Made by a program: the position numbers and the translations under genes
Part shown: positions 12,951-26,333 of the stretch, one piece after another
Layout of the letters: every line of letters begins with the position of its first letter
Numbering within the stretch: position 1 is the stretch's first letter
Origin: Hofstenia miamia
Lineage: Eukaryota > Xenacoelomorpha > Acoela
Assembly (NCBI GenBank): GCA_004352715.1
Contig: SCFE01000082.1
Coordinates: forward strand, 508,074 to 572,073
Reading direction: 5' to 3'
Length of the DNA stretch: 64,000 nucleotides
Notes under the pieces: generated by a model
What the model was told of the DNA's origin: nothing
Databases searched by the model: none
What the model saw: only the letters and a program-made list of their open reading frames with translations

Positions 12951-13867
12951 GCATACTTAGCAACATCAATAACACGCTACACTAATTAAAAAAGTCTATA
13001 GTGTTAGAAAGGCAGGCATTAGCACTTACACACATACTTATATTATATGTTTTATTATCACATTGTAAATGCATGTAAATTGTAGTTTTAGCCTTGATCT
13101 ATGAATTCTCAGTATTTTTACAATATCTTGTCCCAAGTCTTCATCAGCCAAATCCATGCTTTTATCTGCACCCTACTCCTCATTATCTTGACAAGATTTT
13201 CATTGTGTGAACAATTAAGAAAGAGTACTCATAGCACTGCACAAAACTACAACTAAGGAGCAATATTTGAATTAATTGTGAATTTTTAAACATTTTTGCG
13301 ATCAAATTAAATCTAATTTAATGAAATTACTAAATAAATTAAAGGTATATTTAAGTTGCTATTTTTCAAGTTTATTGCAAGATCCTATTAATATTAATAA
13401 CTCAAATAATGAGATTTTTACTCAATTTATTTGTATGACAATAACAAAAATAACACATTAACATTCAAAAAATAGTACTAATGACCATTGCTAAAACCAT
13501 TTTGTAAAGCTATAAATGTGTACTTATGTAATTTGGTGGAAGATTGTTAAATGATAAGATTTATTTTGTGTTTAATTAACAGTCCTTTGCGGAATAGGTA
13601 AACAATATCATAAAGCAAATGGCATGTGGTTTCATATCATTTCAAAAATTGCAGTTTATACAAATAGAATGGAGGGTAAAACTCTTTTGATCAATTGTTC
13701 TATCTCATTTCTTGTATTCATCTCATTTATTAATTAACTTAAGGAAAAAAAGCAAAATTGAAATTGGAGAAAGTATTTAAATGCAGAATAAACATAATTA
13801 GTAACAAAAATAAAAAGAAATAATGTGTAAATACCATCTAAGATCATTAGAAACTCTTCAAAATATT
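12951..13867. other. AT-rich sequence, no gene seen
   Basis: Probably LINE 3' flank or untranslated remnant followed by anonymous AT-rich DNA. No supported coding region. Confidence 0.4.
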
Positions 13868-14080
13868 AGATGTTTACTGATATTTTGAAAAGAAAATTGA
13901 ATATTTTTAATCATCTAAATCTAAGAACAATTACATTTGGAAAAACTAAGTATAATAGAAAATTAATAAAGAACAGATTCCTAAATTATTCAATATCACT
14001 ATGGAACATAAATTAGACTATAATACAAGAAATTAAAAAATTATACATTATTTAAGACAAAGTTGAAAAACATGAATATA
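13868..14080 (+). pseudogene. LINE ORF2 C-terminal fragment
   Basis: The frame reads NLRTITFGKTKYNRKLIKN, then RFLNYSISLWN, then a run ending in a Lys-rich segment. This fits the C-terminal pattern of CR1/L2-type ORF2 (Arg-Lys block, Ser-x-x-x-Trp-Asn, then a helical tail). It lies about 0.9 kb beyond the preceding LINE on the same strand and may be a second truncated insertion. Only about 70 residues are visible, with one stop inside. The sequence from 14081 to 14581 shows no gene. Confidence 0.5.
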
Positions 14081-14581
14081 TGAAAAAATATTAATTATCT
14101 GACTAATTATAGAATAAAATGTACAACTCAAAAACAATAAGTGGAAAGTATTTATTAAATTATATGTAATTTATAGATCTAATTGAGAAACAAACAATTG
14201 TGGTGATAACTAACCTCATATGAAAAAAGATGCATTACTTATTTTCTTAATAAGTTTTAAACTTAATATATGTATGTGTACAACAGAATATAAATAGATG
14301 TTGTTGTTGTTAATGTGATGTATTCAAGCATAATGTCAACACAACAACTTATTTTGTAATCAAAATTTTAGGAAAAAACCAAATTTTAAGATGTTGATTG
14401 GCATTGCCATGCTAATTAGAAGATTAACTAGTTTGTTAGTAAGTTTGAAAGTAAGAAATGTAGTTTTACAAATAATTCCCTCTAAATTTACTTGATTTTA
14501 TAGCAATATTTCATTTCACTAAATCTTAATTATTGGTAACAATAGTTTATGTATATTATCTTCTTTCGTATTTAGACTTGT

Positions 14582-15025
14582 TTAAAATGATCTTATTATT
14601 TTAAGATATTTTGCATCGGTATTCTTTAAAATTTTTACATCATAACTTAGTCCACAATTTTTAATGTGTTTTGAAATGGTTGAATTAGTTTCATGTTCTT
14701 TTGTTCTTCTGCTTAGTTGACGACCACAATATCCGATATAATCCTCACCACACGTGCATTGAATCTTATAAATTACATTAGATTTATCGGACATGCTAGT
14801 TGTTGATTTAAGGCAAAGCTTTGCATTAAGTTTGTGGATCTTGTAAACAAATCTTACTTTTTCTTTAATTAATTCGATCTTTTTCATTTGATGTATTAGA
14901 TTTGTTGTATGTAATCCTCGATAGTCGATTTTAAATACATGTTCAAAGTTTTGTGAATACTTTTTTTCTTTGTCATTCGTGACTATTTCTGAAATTGCTT
15001 CTTTGATATATTTATCAATAATCAC
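14582..15025 (-). pseudogene. Penelope-like element, GIY-YIG endonuclease end
   Basis: A 147-residue open frame ends in a GIY-YIG nuclease of the Penelope-like type. NVIYKIQCTCGEDYIGYCG carries the paired Cys and the YIG-equivalent, then RQLSRRTKEH gives the catalytic-region Arg and His, then SKHIKNC. In these retroelements the GIY-YIG domain lies C-terminal to the reverse transcriptase and nicks target DNA. Here no reverse transcriptase is found upstream on the minus strand (15026-15330), so this is a 5'-truncated copy. It could be a different family from the plus-strand Penelope fragments near 32-35 kb. Confidence 0.75.
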
Positions 15026-15338
15026 TATTTTATGTTTAAATGTTTTTGATTACTACAAAAGATTCTTTTTGATGAGTTAATTGTTTTAATTTAATACTGA
15101 TACGCAAGTATACAAAAGAAATGCCTACATAGTGATATGTGTGTTTATTTTAACATAAAAATGTACAAATCATGATTATTAATTCTATTAAACATAGCTA
15201 ATTTTAAATTTTACAGTACGAAATGAACTCTGAAAACGATTGAAATTATAGCTTAAAATTGTTTATTTATCTTTCAAGGTGATAATTACTAGAAAGTTGG
15301 AGAATTATTTCTTCGACAAAAAGTTGGTCGGAGCACCC

Positions 15339-16426
15339 TGCTACATGAACAACTTTTATCATTTAATTAATTCACGACTGAAGTTAGCAGAAGGGGTGCT
15401 ACCCGAACAATTTTTATTGTCCAATTTTTGTTGGACCGAACCGACAACTTTTGTCGCCAACTTTAGTTGGACCGAACGAACAACTTTAGTCTAGATAATT
15501 ACTCCCGATTTTAGTCGTGGTAGAGGGGTGCTACACAAACGATTTTCGTTGCCAACAAAAATCGGTGACAAAAATTGTTCGTGTAGCATGGGCTTTAGTT
15601 TGATGGTGATGGGTAAAATTTCTGAATTCAGATGACTTCCTAAATGCTCATTGGATCTTATTCCCAGATGTCGCGTAGTTTTTCACATTCAAATTATATA
15701 TATATATATTTTTTTTTATTTTATTTCTACATAAATAAATATTGAATTCTGCTTTCATAATGCTAAAATAATAAATATTAATGAAGATCTTTAACAGTAA
15801 ACATGTAATTTATATACTTTATAATTTTAGTGAAGCACAACATGAATTTAGACAGCTAAGAAATAATGTTGTTACTGCTGGCTAGCAGATATAAAAATCC
15901 AACATTTACAGCGTGCAAAATCAGTCAAAAGAAGTGAAATTCGCGCTATAATTATGCCATTTGCCGCTCAAATTCAAGGCCATTATTACGATCACTCATT
16001 TAGGAATGTAAACAAGCACATTTCAGCAGGCGCGGTTTAATAATATTCAAGAAAATACGAATACAGATATTGAAACAAATATTGTTTCATAATAAAGACA
16101 GTAAAAATAACATAAAATAGCTTGTTGCTGATGCATATTCAGAAAAATTTAATATTGAAAAATATTTTAATATTTTAGTTCAACTGTTACGTTACATTAG
16201 CAATATTTCTTAACTTAAATATTTCGGCATATTCGGATATTCTTGTAATTCTTTCTTAAATATTTCACTATGAAGTAACTGAAATAATAAAAAGTTGTTT
16301 GTAACACTATGCTACACGAACAACTTTTATCAACAATATTTGTCGCCAACTAAAATCGTTCATGTAGCATCCCCTCTCCAACTTTTGTCTAAAACTAATT
16401 AAATGACTAAAGTTGTTCATGTAGCA
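15339..16426. mobile_element. fold-back element, family 2 (GCTACACGAACAAC repeats)
   Basis: Left and right arms are inverted copies. The left starts tgctacatgaacaacttt at 15339, and the right ends with the reverse complement near 16426. Both continue with matching sequence containing TCATTTAATTA. Each arm holds further inner inverted pairs, for example 15525-15595 and 16307-16378, which are palindromes on the same GCTACAYGAAC theme. Related GACAAAAGTTG motifs extend past the right arm to about 16540. No protein is encoded. The design fits a non-autonomous fold-back DNA transposon; no target-site duplication was established. Confidence 0.6.
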
Positions 16427-16544
16427 TACCAAATCAACAACAGAAGTTTGCGACAAAAGTTTTTCGTTCGGACGACAGAAATTGGTGAGAAAAGTTGCCG
16501 ATAAAAGTTGTTTGTTCAGATGACAAAAATCGGCGACATTTAGA

Positions 16545-18407
16545 TCTGATTATTTTGAGATAGGGGCAAAGGAGTTGTGAAGAAAACAAAACAAAATTAT
16601 GCACAACCCAAAATGGTCTTGTCACAATTCAGAAAGTACTCTAAATTACAAATAATTTTCTAAGCACCTAACAACTCCACCCATTGTGATATAAGAAATT
16701 CACTAATTAACAAAAAATGTTAATTTGCAATTCTTCAATTTTAAAGTTTTTATATTTACTTAGATGTGGAAATTGCTATAATCAGTTTTAAGTGGGTTGG
16801 TTCACTTTTGATGCCAGTGAGTTAAGTTTGTTTGTATTTTTATGAGAAGCTGAAGGGTAGGGTTTGTTTTGACAGTTGATAATATTCATTAAATTTATTA
16901 TAAGAGATTATTATTAACTTAGAAAATCAATTTTTTAAGATTTACCTGCATGAAGACACAGTTTACTATTCAATACATCAGATGGAGCTGAAGGACACCA
17001 AAGATATTGGTTTCTGAAAATTTGCACTACATAGTTGAATTAGATCAGACTTTGGGAAATTCTACTGTGGTTATGTCTTGTTGGGTGAATGAAAAAATAT
17101 TAAACACTTGCAGCAATGGCTGTAATACATATATTCTATGAACACAGAACTGTTGTCATTCTTTAACAAAAACTTTCAATTACAAGTTAAAATATTATTT
17201 CAAAATTTTAAGGGTTACAACATTTTCATAGTACATAGTATTATTTCAACATCAATCCAACAAAAATATCATTTGCTGAATTTGTTTCATAATAATGTAG
17301 AATGTTCAATCCATGGTGGAACATTCTAACCAAACACAAAGAATATATAGTGTAGAGACACTCAGGGACTTTTTGCCTATTTTTATCAATCATGTCAATT
17401 GTAATTCTGTTTAGTGACATCAACATGATGTAAATGATTTTATTTTGAGTTTAGTTTATAATGCTAGATTAATGTCCTCTTGGTTTGGTGCTACATAGTA
17501 TTATTGCTCAATTTAATTTGCAGGGGAAACATGATCATATGATTTTATGTTGTAAACAAAGGCAGGTAATAATTTCTCAATTGTCTAAATATGAGCAACA
17601 ATGTAGCAATTGTTCAATAGAGTTTATCTCACCTAAATTGCATTTGCTTTTTCTTTACCATTATTCTGAAATTTTTTGTATGTTAATGACAATTATTGTG
17701 TAAGTTTCTAGCAACAATTTGGGAGTCACTCTTCTGCTACTGATTCAATGAGTAGCTTTCAGACAGCAAGCAGCCCAAATTGTGGACCACATTAGGTTAG
17801 GTGCATGGTGACATGTAGATATAATAAACCTTTTCATTCAAATGCAACATGAACATGCACTGATAATTTATTACACTGTGATGATAATATACCATTGGTT
17901 AATGTGAATGCATGGTAATTACATGCTATTATTTAGTGAGATGAGAGATTAGACAACAACTGAGATGTTTATTGTGTATTGAGCTAGATAATAAATTATG
18001 AGACAAATAAGGCAGCACCATTCAATCAAGTTACAAACTTCTCTTTCCCTGGAATCACTTCAGCTGGAAGCCATACAAATTGGTCATCCTGGATGTTTTC
18101 TTTTGAGCAAGTTACTAGTTACATGGATGAATTACCAAGGTTTTCCTATATGTTAATTTTTACTAGAATCAGGGCTGCTACAATATGGTCACTTGTGCAA
18201 CCTTCTGCCATGACAGTGAGTTCCCTAGTGCTGGTATAGTTCCAAGCTATTGATTCTACAATATGAGTAAGAAATTTTAATTTACTGTATATCTGCAATT
18301 TAGTAAAGATAATGTGGACCAATTGTGTACTACAATTAAATAACTCAGAGAAGAAAGATCATTGTAGTTCTTCTAATAGTTGGATGGCCTCTGGCCAACA
18401 CAGAACC
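16545..18407. other. AT-rich intergenic DNA, no gene seen
   Basis: Short open frames here lack coding character. No transposon protein is recognised on either strand. Confidence 0.45.
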
Positions 18408-19030
18408 AAGGAAAATCTAGTACCTATGCTCAGCTCATTGAAAGTTGAAAAGCCACACTGGCTTGTTATTGTACATGCAAATAAAACCTTACCCCCATAA
18501 GCCCTACATCATTCCTTAAAGAACAGATTGGTTATTGGCAGTCAATTCTGTTTACCAATAGCACTGCTGTACCTGAATAAATGCCCTATATTTAGCTATG
18601 CATAATAATCATAAATAAAAAACAATGATACAAATATGGATAAAGATAACCAGAAAAGTAAATGCCAATTTAAGCAATTTGTTATATCTAAAAGGTTAAT
18701 CAAATCAGTGGTTAGGGGAATCTGTAAGTAAAAATAATATGACTGTGCATTGGGAAATCAAAACTTAAGTTAAAACTTTTTATGGCATCAGAATTAACAC
18801 TTAGAACAATAATAAATATTTACTGTGAACAAAACATGCTAGGCAGACAATTGAGCATTGAAAAACAATTCAAATTAATCTAAGCCTGCACTAATGGATG
18901 ACTTGACAGCTAGTGACAAATCAAAATTAACATATATCATATGGATTAAGGTGTAACAAAAAAGCACTAAAACTATCTCAGAATGAGCACTAATATTACA
19001 AATAGGTTTTATAGCTGTGATTATGCTACA
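18408..19030 (-). repeat. 3' LTR-like repeat of the Ty3/gypsy-type element
   Basis: About 620 bp that recurs in the same orientation at 22918-23523, roughly 80-90% identical by eye. Read on the minus strand it begins TGTAGCATAATCA. It is immediately preceded by the purine-rich GGGTGAGGG, as expected for a polypurine tract next to a 3' LTR. The inner pol gene lies between the two copies. The far end is ragged and no CA terminus or target-site duplication was found. Confidence 0.65.
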
Positions 19031-19360
19031 CCCTCACCCAGCTTGTTTCAGAGTTAAAAATTTTTGACAGTTGTGTTGTCTAAAACAGTTCTGTGTGTAG
19101 GTTGAATGAGTTCATGAGATTTTTTACTTTTCCAATTGATATCTTAAAAAGTGGCATCAGATCATGTAATTGAGAGTAGCATTTCAAGTTCAGTTATGTG
19201 TTTGTTCTTGAAATTAATCTATTTACTATTTTGAAATAATTGAGAAATTACTGTAGATTTTCTGATTTCAACAATTTTATCAATAAAAAGTTTGTAAAAT
19301 TTTGTTTTACAATAACATACACTTTCTTGCAATGAGTAATGTAAATTTAGCATTGAAATC

Positions 19361-22215
19361 TTAAGTGTAAGCTAATATGTCATCAATTGGTAACTCAGGA
19401 AACAGTTCTTGAAAAGTATGTAATAAATTATTACCAACTTTAATATCCTTATAAAACATAGATATATTGTTTTGAATATCATCTTGATTAATTTCAGATA
19501 AACAAATTTTTAACAGTTTTTTCCAACATTTCAAAAAACAAAAGTTTGTCAATATCAGATTTGCAATATAGATAAATGATACTTGATACTTTTTTGTTTC
19601 CATACTAACATGTTCTAATTGTTGATGTAACTCACAAAGCAACAAATCATTTTTTCAGATGAAATAAATAATCTGCAAAAAATTAAAATCCAAATTTATT
19701 TTTTCAATTTGATATAAACAATAAACATTAGCTAAAAGTTCTTACAAATTCTTAATTTCAAAATATTCATCAAATGATATGCATGTAAACAACAGCTTTT
19801 TAAATGATTTTACACAATTGCTTGCCTTCAATACCAGAAGTAAGGCTACATATTAATTTTAATAATGTTTTGTTAGTTCTTTTTGCATTACCATTAGTTT
19901 GAGGATGATATGCTGCTGCATGCTCATGTATAATTTAGATATGAGTTATTAGTTCTTTAAACACAAGCCTTTCAAATTGAACCCCTTGATCAGTTATCAT
20001 TTTATGCATTGGTCCTGGTTGTAATATCCAATCATGTATAATTATATCTGCAACTTTCTGTCTGTTTATCAAGTTAATAGGAAATTTTTTTAAATATTTC
20101 ATAAAATTATCTACCATAACAATAATATATTGATAGTTAGTGTCATTAATTTTCTTTAGTTTGGTTTCTTGTTGTTGAAAATTTGTTAATAACATCATAT
20201 ATTTTCACAAATTAGGACATATATAATGTTCATTAACAATTTTTTCAGGTTGTAAATTACCTAAATGTCCATTTTCATGAATTGTTCATACTAAATCTCA
20301 TTTAAGGTAATCAGGAATGGCAATCTTATTATTTCATGATATATAACAAATTGTTCTCAGTAATAGCCCAATGATGTCTTTTCCATAAATGAATAGCTTT
20401 TGAATCTAATTCAGTTTCAGGCATATGTATCTCATTAATAAGTCACCTTAGTGAAGGATCAGTTGTTTGTTTTTCACCAATTTCTTCTTTTATATCAATA
20501 GATAAATTGAGGTTGTCCTTGATGATTAACATTAAGTTTAGGTAAATTATCATATTGAGTGTTAGGAATAAAAGAAAATTGTAGTTTCTCACCTGGTTGC
20601 TTTTACAGATCATGTTGATACTGGGGTAAAGCAGTGAGAAGATCTGCATTTGAATGAAGCATACCTTTCCAATGTATAATTGTAAAATTAATTCATTTAA
20701 CAGTTCAATCCATCTAGCAACAATATTTGATTTGTCTCCTGGAAATTTTTTAAGCCATGCAAGACCACTATTGTCTGTATGAACAGTGAAATTCTTTCCA
20801 CCTATTAAAAATATCTGAATTTTTTAAGGGATTCTACTAATGATAATATTTCTAGTTTAGCACTGCCATAACTCAATTCATATTTCTTGAGTTTTCTGCT
20901 AAAAAATTGAATAGGTTACTCTTTGTTATCAATTACTTGACTGAGCCATCTGCCAATTGCTACACAACTAGCATCCCAATCAAGTATGAAAGGTTTTGTG
21001 TAATCAGGACAGTTTAATGATGGTAGTTTTTTAAAATCTTCTTGATGTTTCCAATTCAAGTTAAACTCTGATTTAGATTGTTATAAATTGGACATATTTA
21101 CTGTTTTCTTTGTGATATGCAGTATAAATGTCTGATAAAAATTTAGAAATTCTAACAATTTTTTAATATCTTTGTGATTTTTTGGGTATTCAATTGATTC
21201 TATTAATGATTTTGTGTGATCCTTAATAGTTATTTTGCTGTGTGTAAGTTGTCTGCCAAGAAAGATTGTAGAATTTTGAACTAATTGCATTTATTGCCAT
21301 TGGTTTTTAACCCATTGTCTTTTAAAATTTTTAAAACATTGAGTTTTTGGATATTCAGTGAATGTAAAACTTGATACTAAAATGTCATTTATGTGAGCTG
21401 CAATTTCATCTTCTAAACATTTGTTTCCAATTTGTAAGTACTTTTGTCACATATCACTGAAATGTGATAGGCTGAAGGCCATTTAAAAAACTCATATAAC
21501 ACATAGGGTGTTATAAAAGCTATCTTCTTAATGTCTGGCAGATACATTGGCACTTGCCAATAGGCTTTGCAAAGGTCAAGAGTGGGGAACAATTTATATT
21601 TACTTGCTTGGTATAGCATATAATAAATCCTGGGTAGCAGATAAGCATCTTTAACTTTTATGTCATTTAATTTGTGTAAGTATATACAAAGTCTCAATTT
21701 ACCTTTTTGCATAAAAGTTCCATAGGAGATGTGTATGGACTATTACTTTTATCTATGATCCTTTGTTTAACAATTCTGTAATTGTTCAAAAATATTCCTC
21801 TTTGTGTTGTTCAGGAATATGATGTACTTTTTGACCAATAGAGTTTTAAGATGTTGTTTTGATATGATGGTATTCATCAACAGCTTTCCAACACTTATTG
21901 TGCCAAAGTTAAAAACATTTCTGTATTTTATTAAAAAATTTTTTAAAATTTTTCTTTCACTATCATTAAAATGAGAATGCATAGTTTCCAAAATATCAGA
22001 TATCTTGATGTCATTGTTTATTGTAGCTTTGTCTTCTTGAACTAATAAACAATTACATCTTTTAACAATCTTTGTAAATATTGGCAATATGTATAGTGTT
22101 AACTGATTGGCTTTTAATGTGATTGCATTTTCACTTTTATTTAATAAAGCTGTTATTATTTCACCATTGCAAATGTAGTTACTGTTGATAAATATATCAG
22201 TTTCTTTGAATTGTA
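19361..22215 (-). pseudogene. Ty3/gypsy-type pol (RT, RNase H, integrase), decayed
   Basis: Minus-strand pieces follow the gypsy pol order. RT appears at about 21712-21413 (KLRLCIYLHKLNDIKVKDAY, FPTLDLCKAYWQVPM), with the catalytic YxDD box degraded to HINDILVSS near 21400. The RT thumb is at 21290-21081. RNase H is at about 20990-20760 (FILDWDASCVAIGRWLSQV, VHTDNSGLAWLKKF). Integrase lies at about 20198-19361, with MVDNFMKYLKKFPI, then MITDQGVQFE, then YHPQTNGNAKR, where the third catalytic Glu reads Lys. Numerous stops and frameshifts show it is inactive. A recognisable gag is absent in the 0.7 kb between pol and the upstream LTR. Confidence 0.8.
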
Positions 22216-22539
22216 ACCTGCAATAATATTAATCATAAAATCTACTTCTAAATTTAACCAGACACATTTGTGTACAACAGGATTTCTTGTACTTTTTTTC
22301 AAATATATTTTTAATAGTAGTACTTTTATAGTATTCTATCTAACAAATTATATGGTACTTTTTATTATTTTTTGCACTAAAAGTATAAATAAGAGAATAT
22401 AAAAACACAACTTTAGCAATCAATGTTTCTTATGCAATGTATTTTGCAAGAAGGTTGGCCATCAGTCACAATCTTACTAATCAATAATCAAAGAGCAGAT
22501 GCTTGCAAATAGACCTTACTTCATTATTTTGATTCCTAG

Positions 22540-22860
22540 ATCCTTTGAATATAAAAAAGGAATTGTGAAAAGCTTTCTTGAGATTTTTATGTTTTAAAAA
22601 ATTATAATATGCCTGCTAAATGAATTTTCAAAATAATTTATTCATGAATATTTGGACAAATTAAAATTAGCAGTTTTAGAAAAGATTTAAATTTGACCAG
22701 AAGAGACTTTTCACAATTTAAGAACATACTATTTCAAATTTGTACTTATCTTTAAAATTATAATTTTTGGTTAAATTTGGCAGATGTTTATGCTTATTGT
22801 TATCATATATAAACAAGACTTTTTTTAAATTTCTAACAAGTATTTGTATTGAACATGTTT
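22540..22860 (+). repeat. core repeat of fold-back family 1, copy B
   Basis: This is homologous to the cores at 4880-5275 (same strand) and 26535-26930 (opposite strand). Shared landmarks include ATATAAAAAAGGAATTG, TTTTCAAAATAATTTATTCA and the GCTTATTGTTATCAT region. It lacks the palindromic arms of the other copies. It lies between the pol remnant and the 5' LTR, so it either inserted into the retroelement or replaced part of its gag region. Confidence 0.55.
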
Positions 22861-22917
22861 TCCAGGATCTCAAAGATATCTGTTTGCTGTTGTTATGCTT
22901 GTAATTATTTAAATAGC

Positions 22918-23523
22918 AAGGAATACCTAGTACCTACACTCAGTTCATTGAATGTTGCAAGGCCACACTGGTTTGTTATTGTACATGCAAATAAAACCTT
23001 ACTCCCCTAAGCCCTACATCCCCTATGGTAAAGATTGGTTATTGAGAGTCCATTCTGGTTACCAATTGCAGTACTATACCTGAAGTAATGCTCTACATTT
23101 AGCCATGCATAATAATAATAAATTAAAAACAAAGATAAAAATATTTATAAATATAACCAGAAAAGTAAAGGACAATTTAAACAGTTTGTTATATCTAAAA
23201 GTTTAATCAAATCAGAAGTTGGGGAAATCTGTAAGTAAAAATAATACAACTGTGCACTGGTAAATCAAAACTTCTGACAGTATCAGATCTAACACTTATA
23301 ATGATGATAAATATTTTCTGTGAACAAAAAGTGCTAGGCAGATGATTGAGCATCAAATAACAATTCAAATTAACATAAGCATGCACTAATGGATGACTCA
23401 ATAGCTAGTGACCAATCAAAATTAACATAAATCACATGGATTGAAACGTAACAAATAGCACCAAAATCTCTCAGAATGACCACTAATATTACAAATATGT
23501 TTTACAGCCATGATTATGCTACA
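22918..23523 (-). repeat. 5' LTR-like repeat of the Ty3/gypsy-type element
   Basis: Direct-repeat partner of 18408-19030. The minus-strand start is TGTAGCATAATCA at 23523, matching the start of the other copy. The sequence just inside the element shows no clear tRNA primer-binding site. Divergence between the two LTRs implies an old insertion. Confidence 0.6.
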
Positions 23524-26333
23524 ATAATTCATTATTCAACATTGCAGAATGAAAAATGTCTAATTAAATTTTTGTTAATGAAAAATATAACTATAGTGGG
23601 TGGTATTTTGGAATAGGGTATGGCTGATTCTCTGGAATATAACACTGTTGTTAATTTGAATTTTTCTTTTGCTATGTAATTATTTTAAAACTAAAATACA
23701 AAATTAAGGTTGTGGGTAATAGATTTATATCTATGCTGCAGAATGGGATTGTGGCATAGGTTATTAGCAAAAGGTTTTGATGTTTATATTTTTGTCACTT
23801 TTGAATGTATCACCTGAAAAAATTAGCAAATAGGTTGGGTAAGAATAATTAAGAATGGCTGAATTGTGTGAGTTAAACCTGTAATTAATGAAAGCAAGCA
23901 TTGTTTCAAATTTGAAAAAAAAATAGTTGTAAATATTCAGATCTTTATTAAAACTATTTTACCAAAAATTTTCTTAAATACATAAAGAAAAACTGAGAAT
24001 ATGGAAAAATACGGTATTTTGGCCAAGTTGAGCTACATTTTAATTCTTAGCTAAAATTGTATGTCAGGTGACATATAAGGAGTCATACAAAAATTGCTAA
24101 TTTAAAATTCTTGCAATTATGATTTTCATGCATTCTAGCCAATTTTCAAAACTTTTTTCTCAGTCTTAAAATGCCATAATCGATTTTCTAAAAGTACTGT
24201 AGCATCAATGATGAACAATAAGACTTATTGACTGAACATACTCAGGGATGATTTACAAATTTCTTGTTTTATTTTTATGCTTACTCTAAGAGAAATTTGT
24301 CTCACCTTCTGCTTACACCAATCCAAAAGTAGTGTGAATGATTTCACACACTTAGTAGGCCTCACAATCTGCAACACAAATTCACACAATAATTTATGTA
24401 ACTATATAAGGATGCGTATAATGCATGCTATGCATAAAGCACAAAAAATTTATAATATGCACTTATGTATCCATCATATCCACTTATAAGGAAACTACTA
24501 TAGTTTTCATCAACCATGGCGATATTATCACTTGACAGAGGGAAGGACCTATTTTCAAATGTGAAGAATAGAATAGCATAGACATCACAAACTTAGTCTT
24601 TAAAGTATTTTACAAAGGTAGTTTTGAGTTGCTCAATGATGAACAACTAGACTTATGGACAAACTCTTACCAAATTCCTAAATGGCTAAACCATAAATAA
24701 AATTACCCAATTTCGACTACCTCAAAAAAATTACGAATTTTGTCCTTTAATTGCCAAAACAATTTCCTTTTTTAGTTCTCTCTTAAAATATATATAGAGC
24801 TTAAAGAAAATGAATATTCTGCCAAATTAGCAACAAACATGAAGTTTGAAGTTTACATTGTCAGAATAATTTGTTTACTATATTATAAATAAATCTAGTA
24901 GTTGAAATTTATTCCTAAGGCGCACTTCAATGCCTTGTACCACACTCCATAATCCACATGCATGGATTACGATGTGTCAATAAATACCTCTCAAGCAACA
25001 TAATTAAACACATTAAAATGATCAAAATGTGATCCTAAGCAGAAAATTGAAGCATAATTTCAGCAAAAGTTATTGTATGAAAAAACTGAATTTTTGTAAG
25101 TTCCCAATTTTTAAGTAAATTAATAAGTGTAAACAAGTTGAGAACATATATTTCAAAATATTAAATAAAACAGCGTTTTCTATGCTAATTCATCTTGTAA
25201 TGATGCCCGACGTTTAAAATCTAAAACATTAATTACATTATAAGGTATATAAATATTTAATAAAATAATAACTTAAACAATGACTTTACAATAACCATAA
25301 CTGAAAAATTGTAATTGCGTCTTCGTCTTCGACCTTTCAATATTATATTGCTTTGCACTAATTTTTTTAAATTGACAAAGAATTTTCAGTAGCTTCTAAT
25401 GATGTATGCATTAATCAATATCAAAGAAAATTGTCATCAATCTACCAAATTATCTAGTAGTCAGTCATTATTGGAGAATACCTTCTGAAGTTCTTATATA
25501 ATGTAGATCACTCAAGCTTATTTTCATTCGTAAGCAGATGTAATAAAACAAAGATCTGGTGGTTTTAAGTATATTAATCCACCACGTTTCATTACTATTA
25601 AGTCGTTTGCTGTTGTTGAAGCTAATGTCATTTGTAAAATGAAAATATAGCTGTTATATGTACAAGGACAACACACTTTTAGTTAAGCTTTGTTGCTATT
25701 CTTTACATTAATAACTAGTTTTACTATGCCACTCTAAGCTCTTATATTTGGTTGGACAATACCCAATGCAACTTATAACTTATAAACAATGTGTTGAAAA
25801 AATTTCAATTTTGAAGTTTTAAATATAAACTTAAAATCTTCAATTTCAGTACATAGATTTTATTAGCATTTTCTTACATTCCAGTTTGGTGTAGCAAACA
25901 AAAATATATGCCAAAATTTTTTACATGTATTATGTCAAGTTAGGCATAAAAATACGCCGATCAGACAGTAATATAAATAAGCCACACCTTAGGTTATAGG
26001 GACGGGCCCGAACTTGGGTGCGAAATTTTAAGCTATTTCCATCTCTGGTATTCTTAGGCTATTTTGAAAAGATGAAATGAAAAAATTCGTTTTTTATATC
26101 TCTGCCAATTATTCACTTAAGTACATCTAAGTCTTAGGCAGGGATTTATCCAGGGAGGATTTCCCCATCTGAATTTTCTTTCTCCGCCCCAGAGTTAATT
26201 AGTTAAAAGAATAAATCATAGCCCTGTTGAAATAACTTCGCATAAAATTTAATATTCATTTGACAAGAATCCCTCAGCAGGTTAAATACAGACGTCAAAT
26301 TGGGTTTGATTCTATTTGCACATTTGAGCATTT
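23524..26333. other. AT-rich intergenic DNA, no gene seen
   Basis: No supported coding region on either strand. A less AT-rich patch at about 25985-26180 looks like a repeat fragment but was not matched to another copy in the window. Confidence 0.45.
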
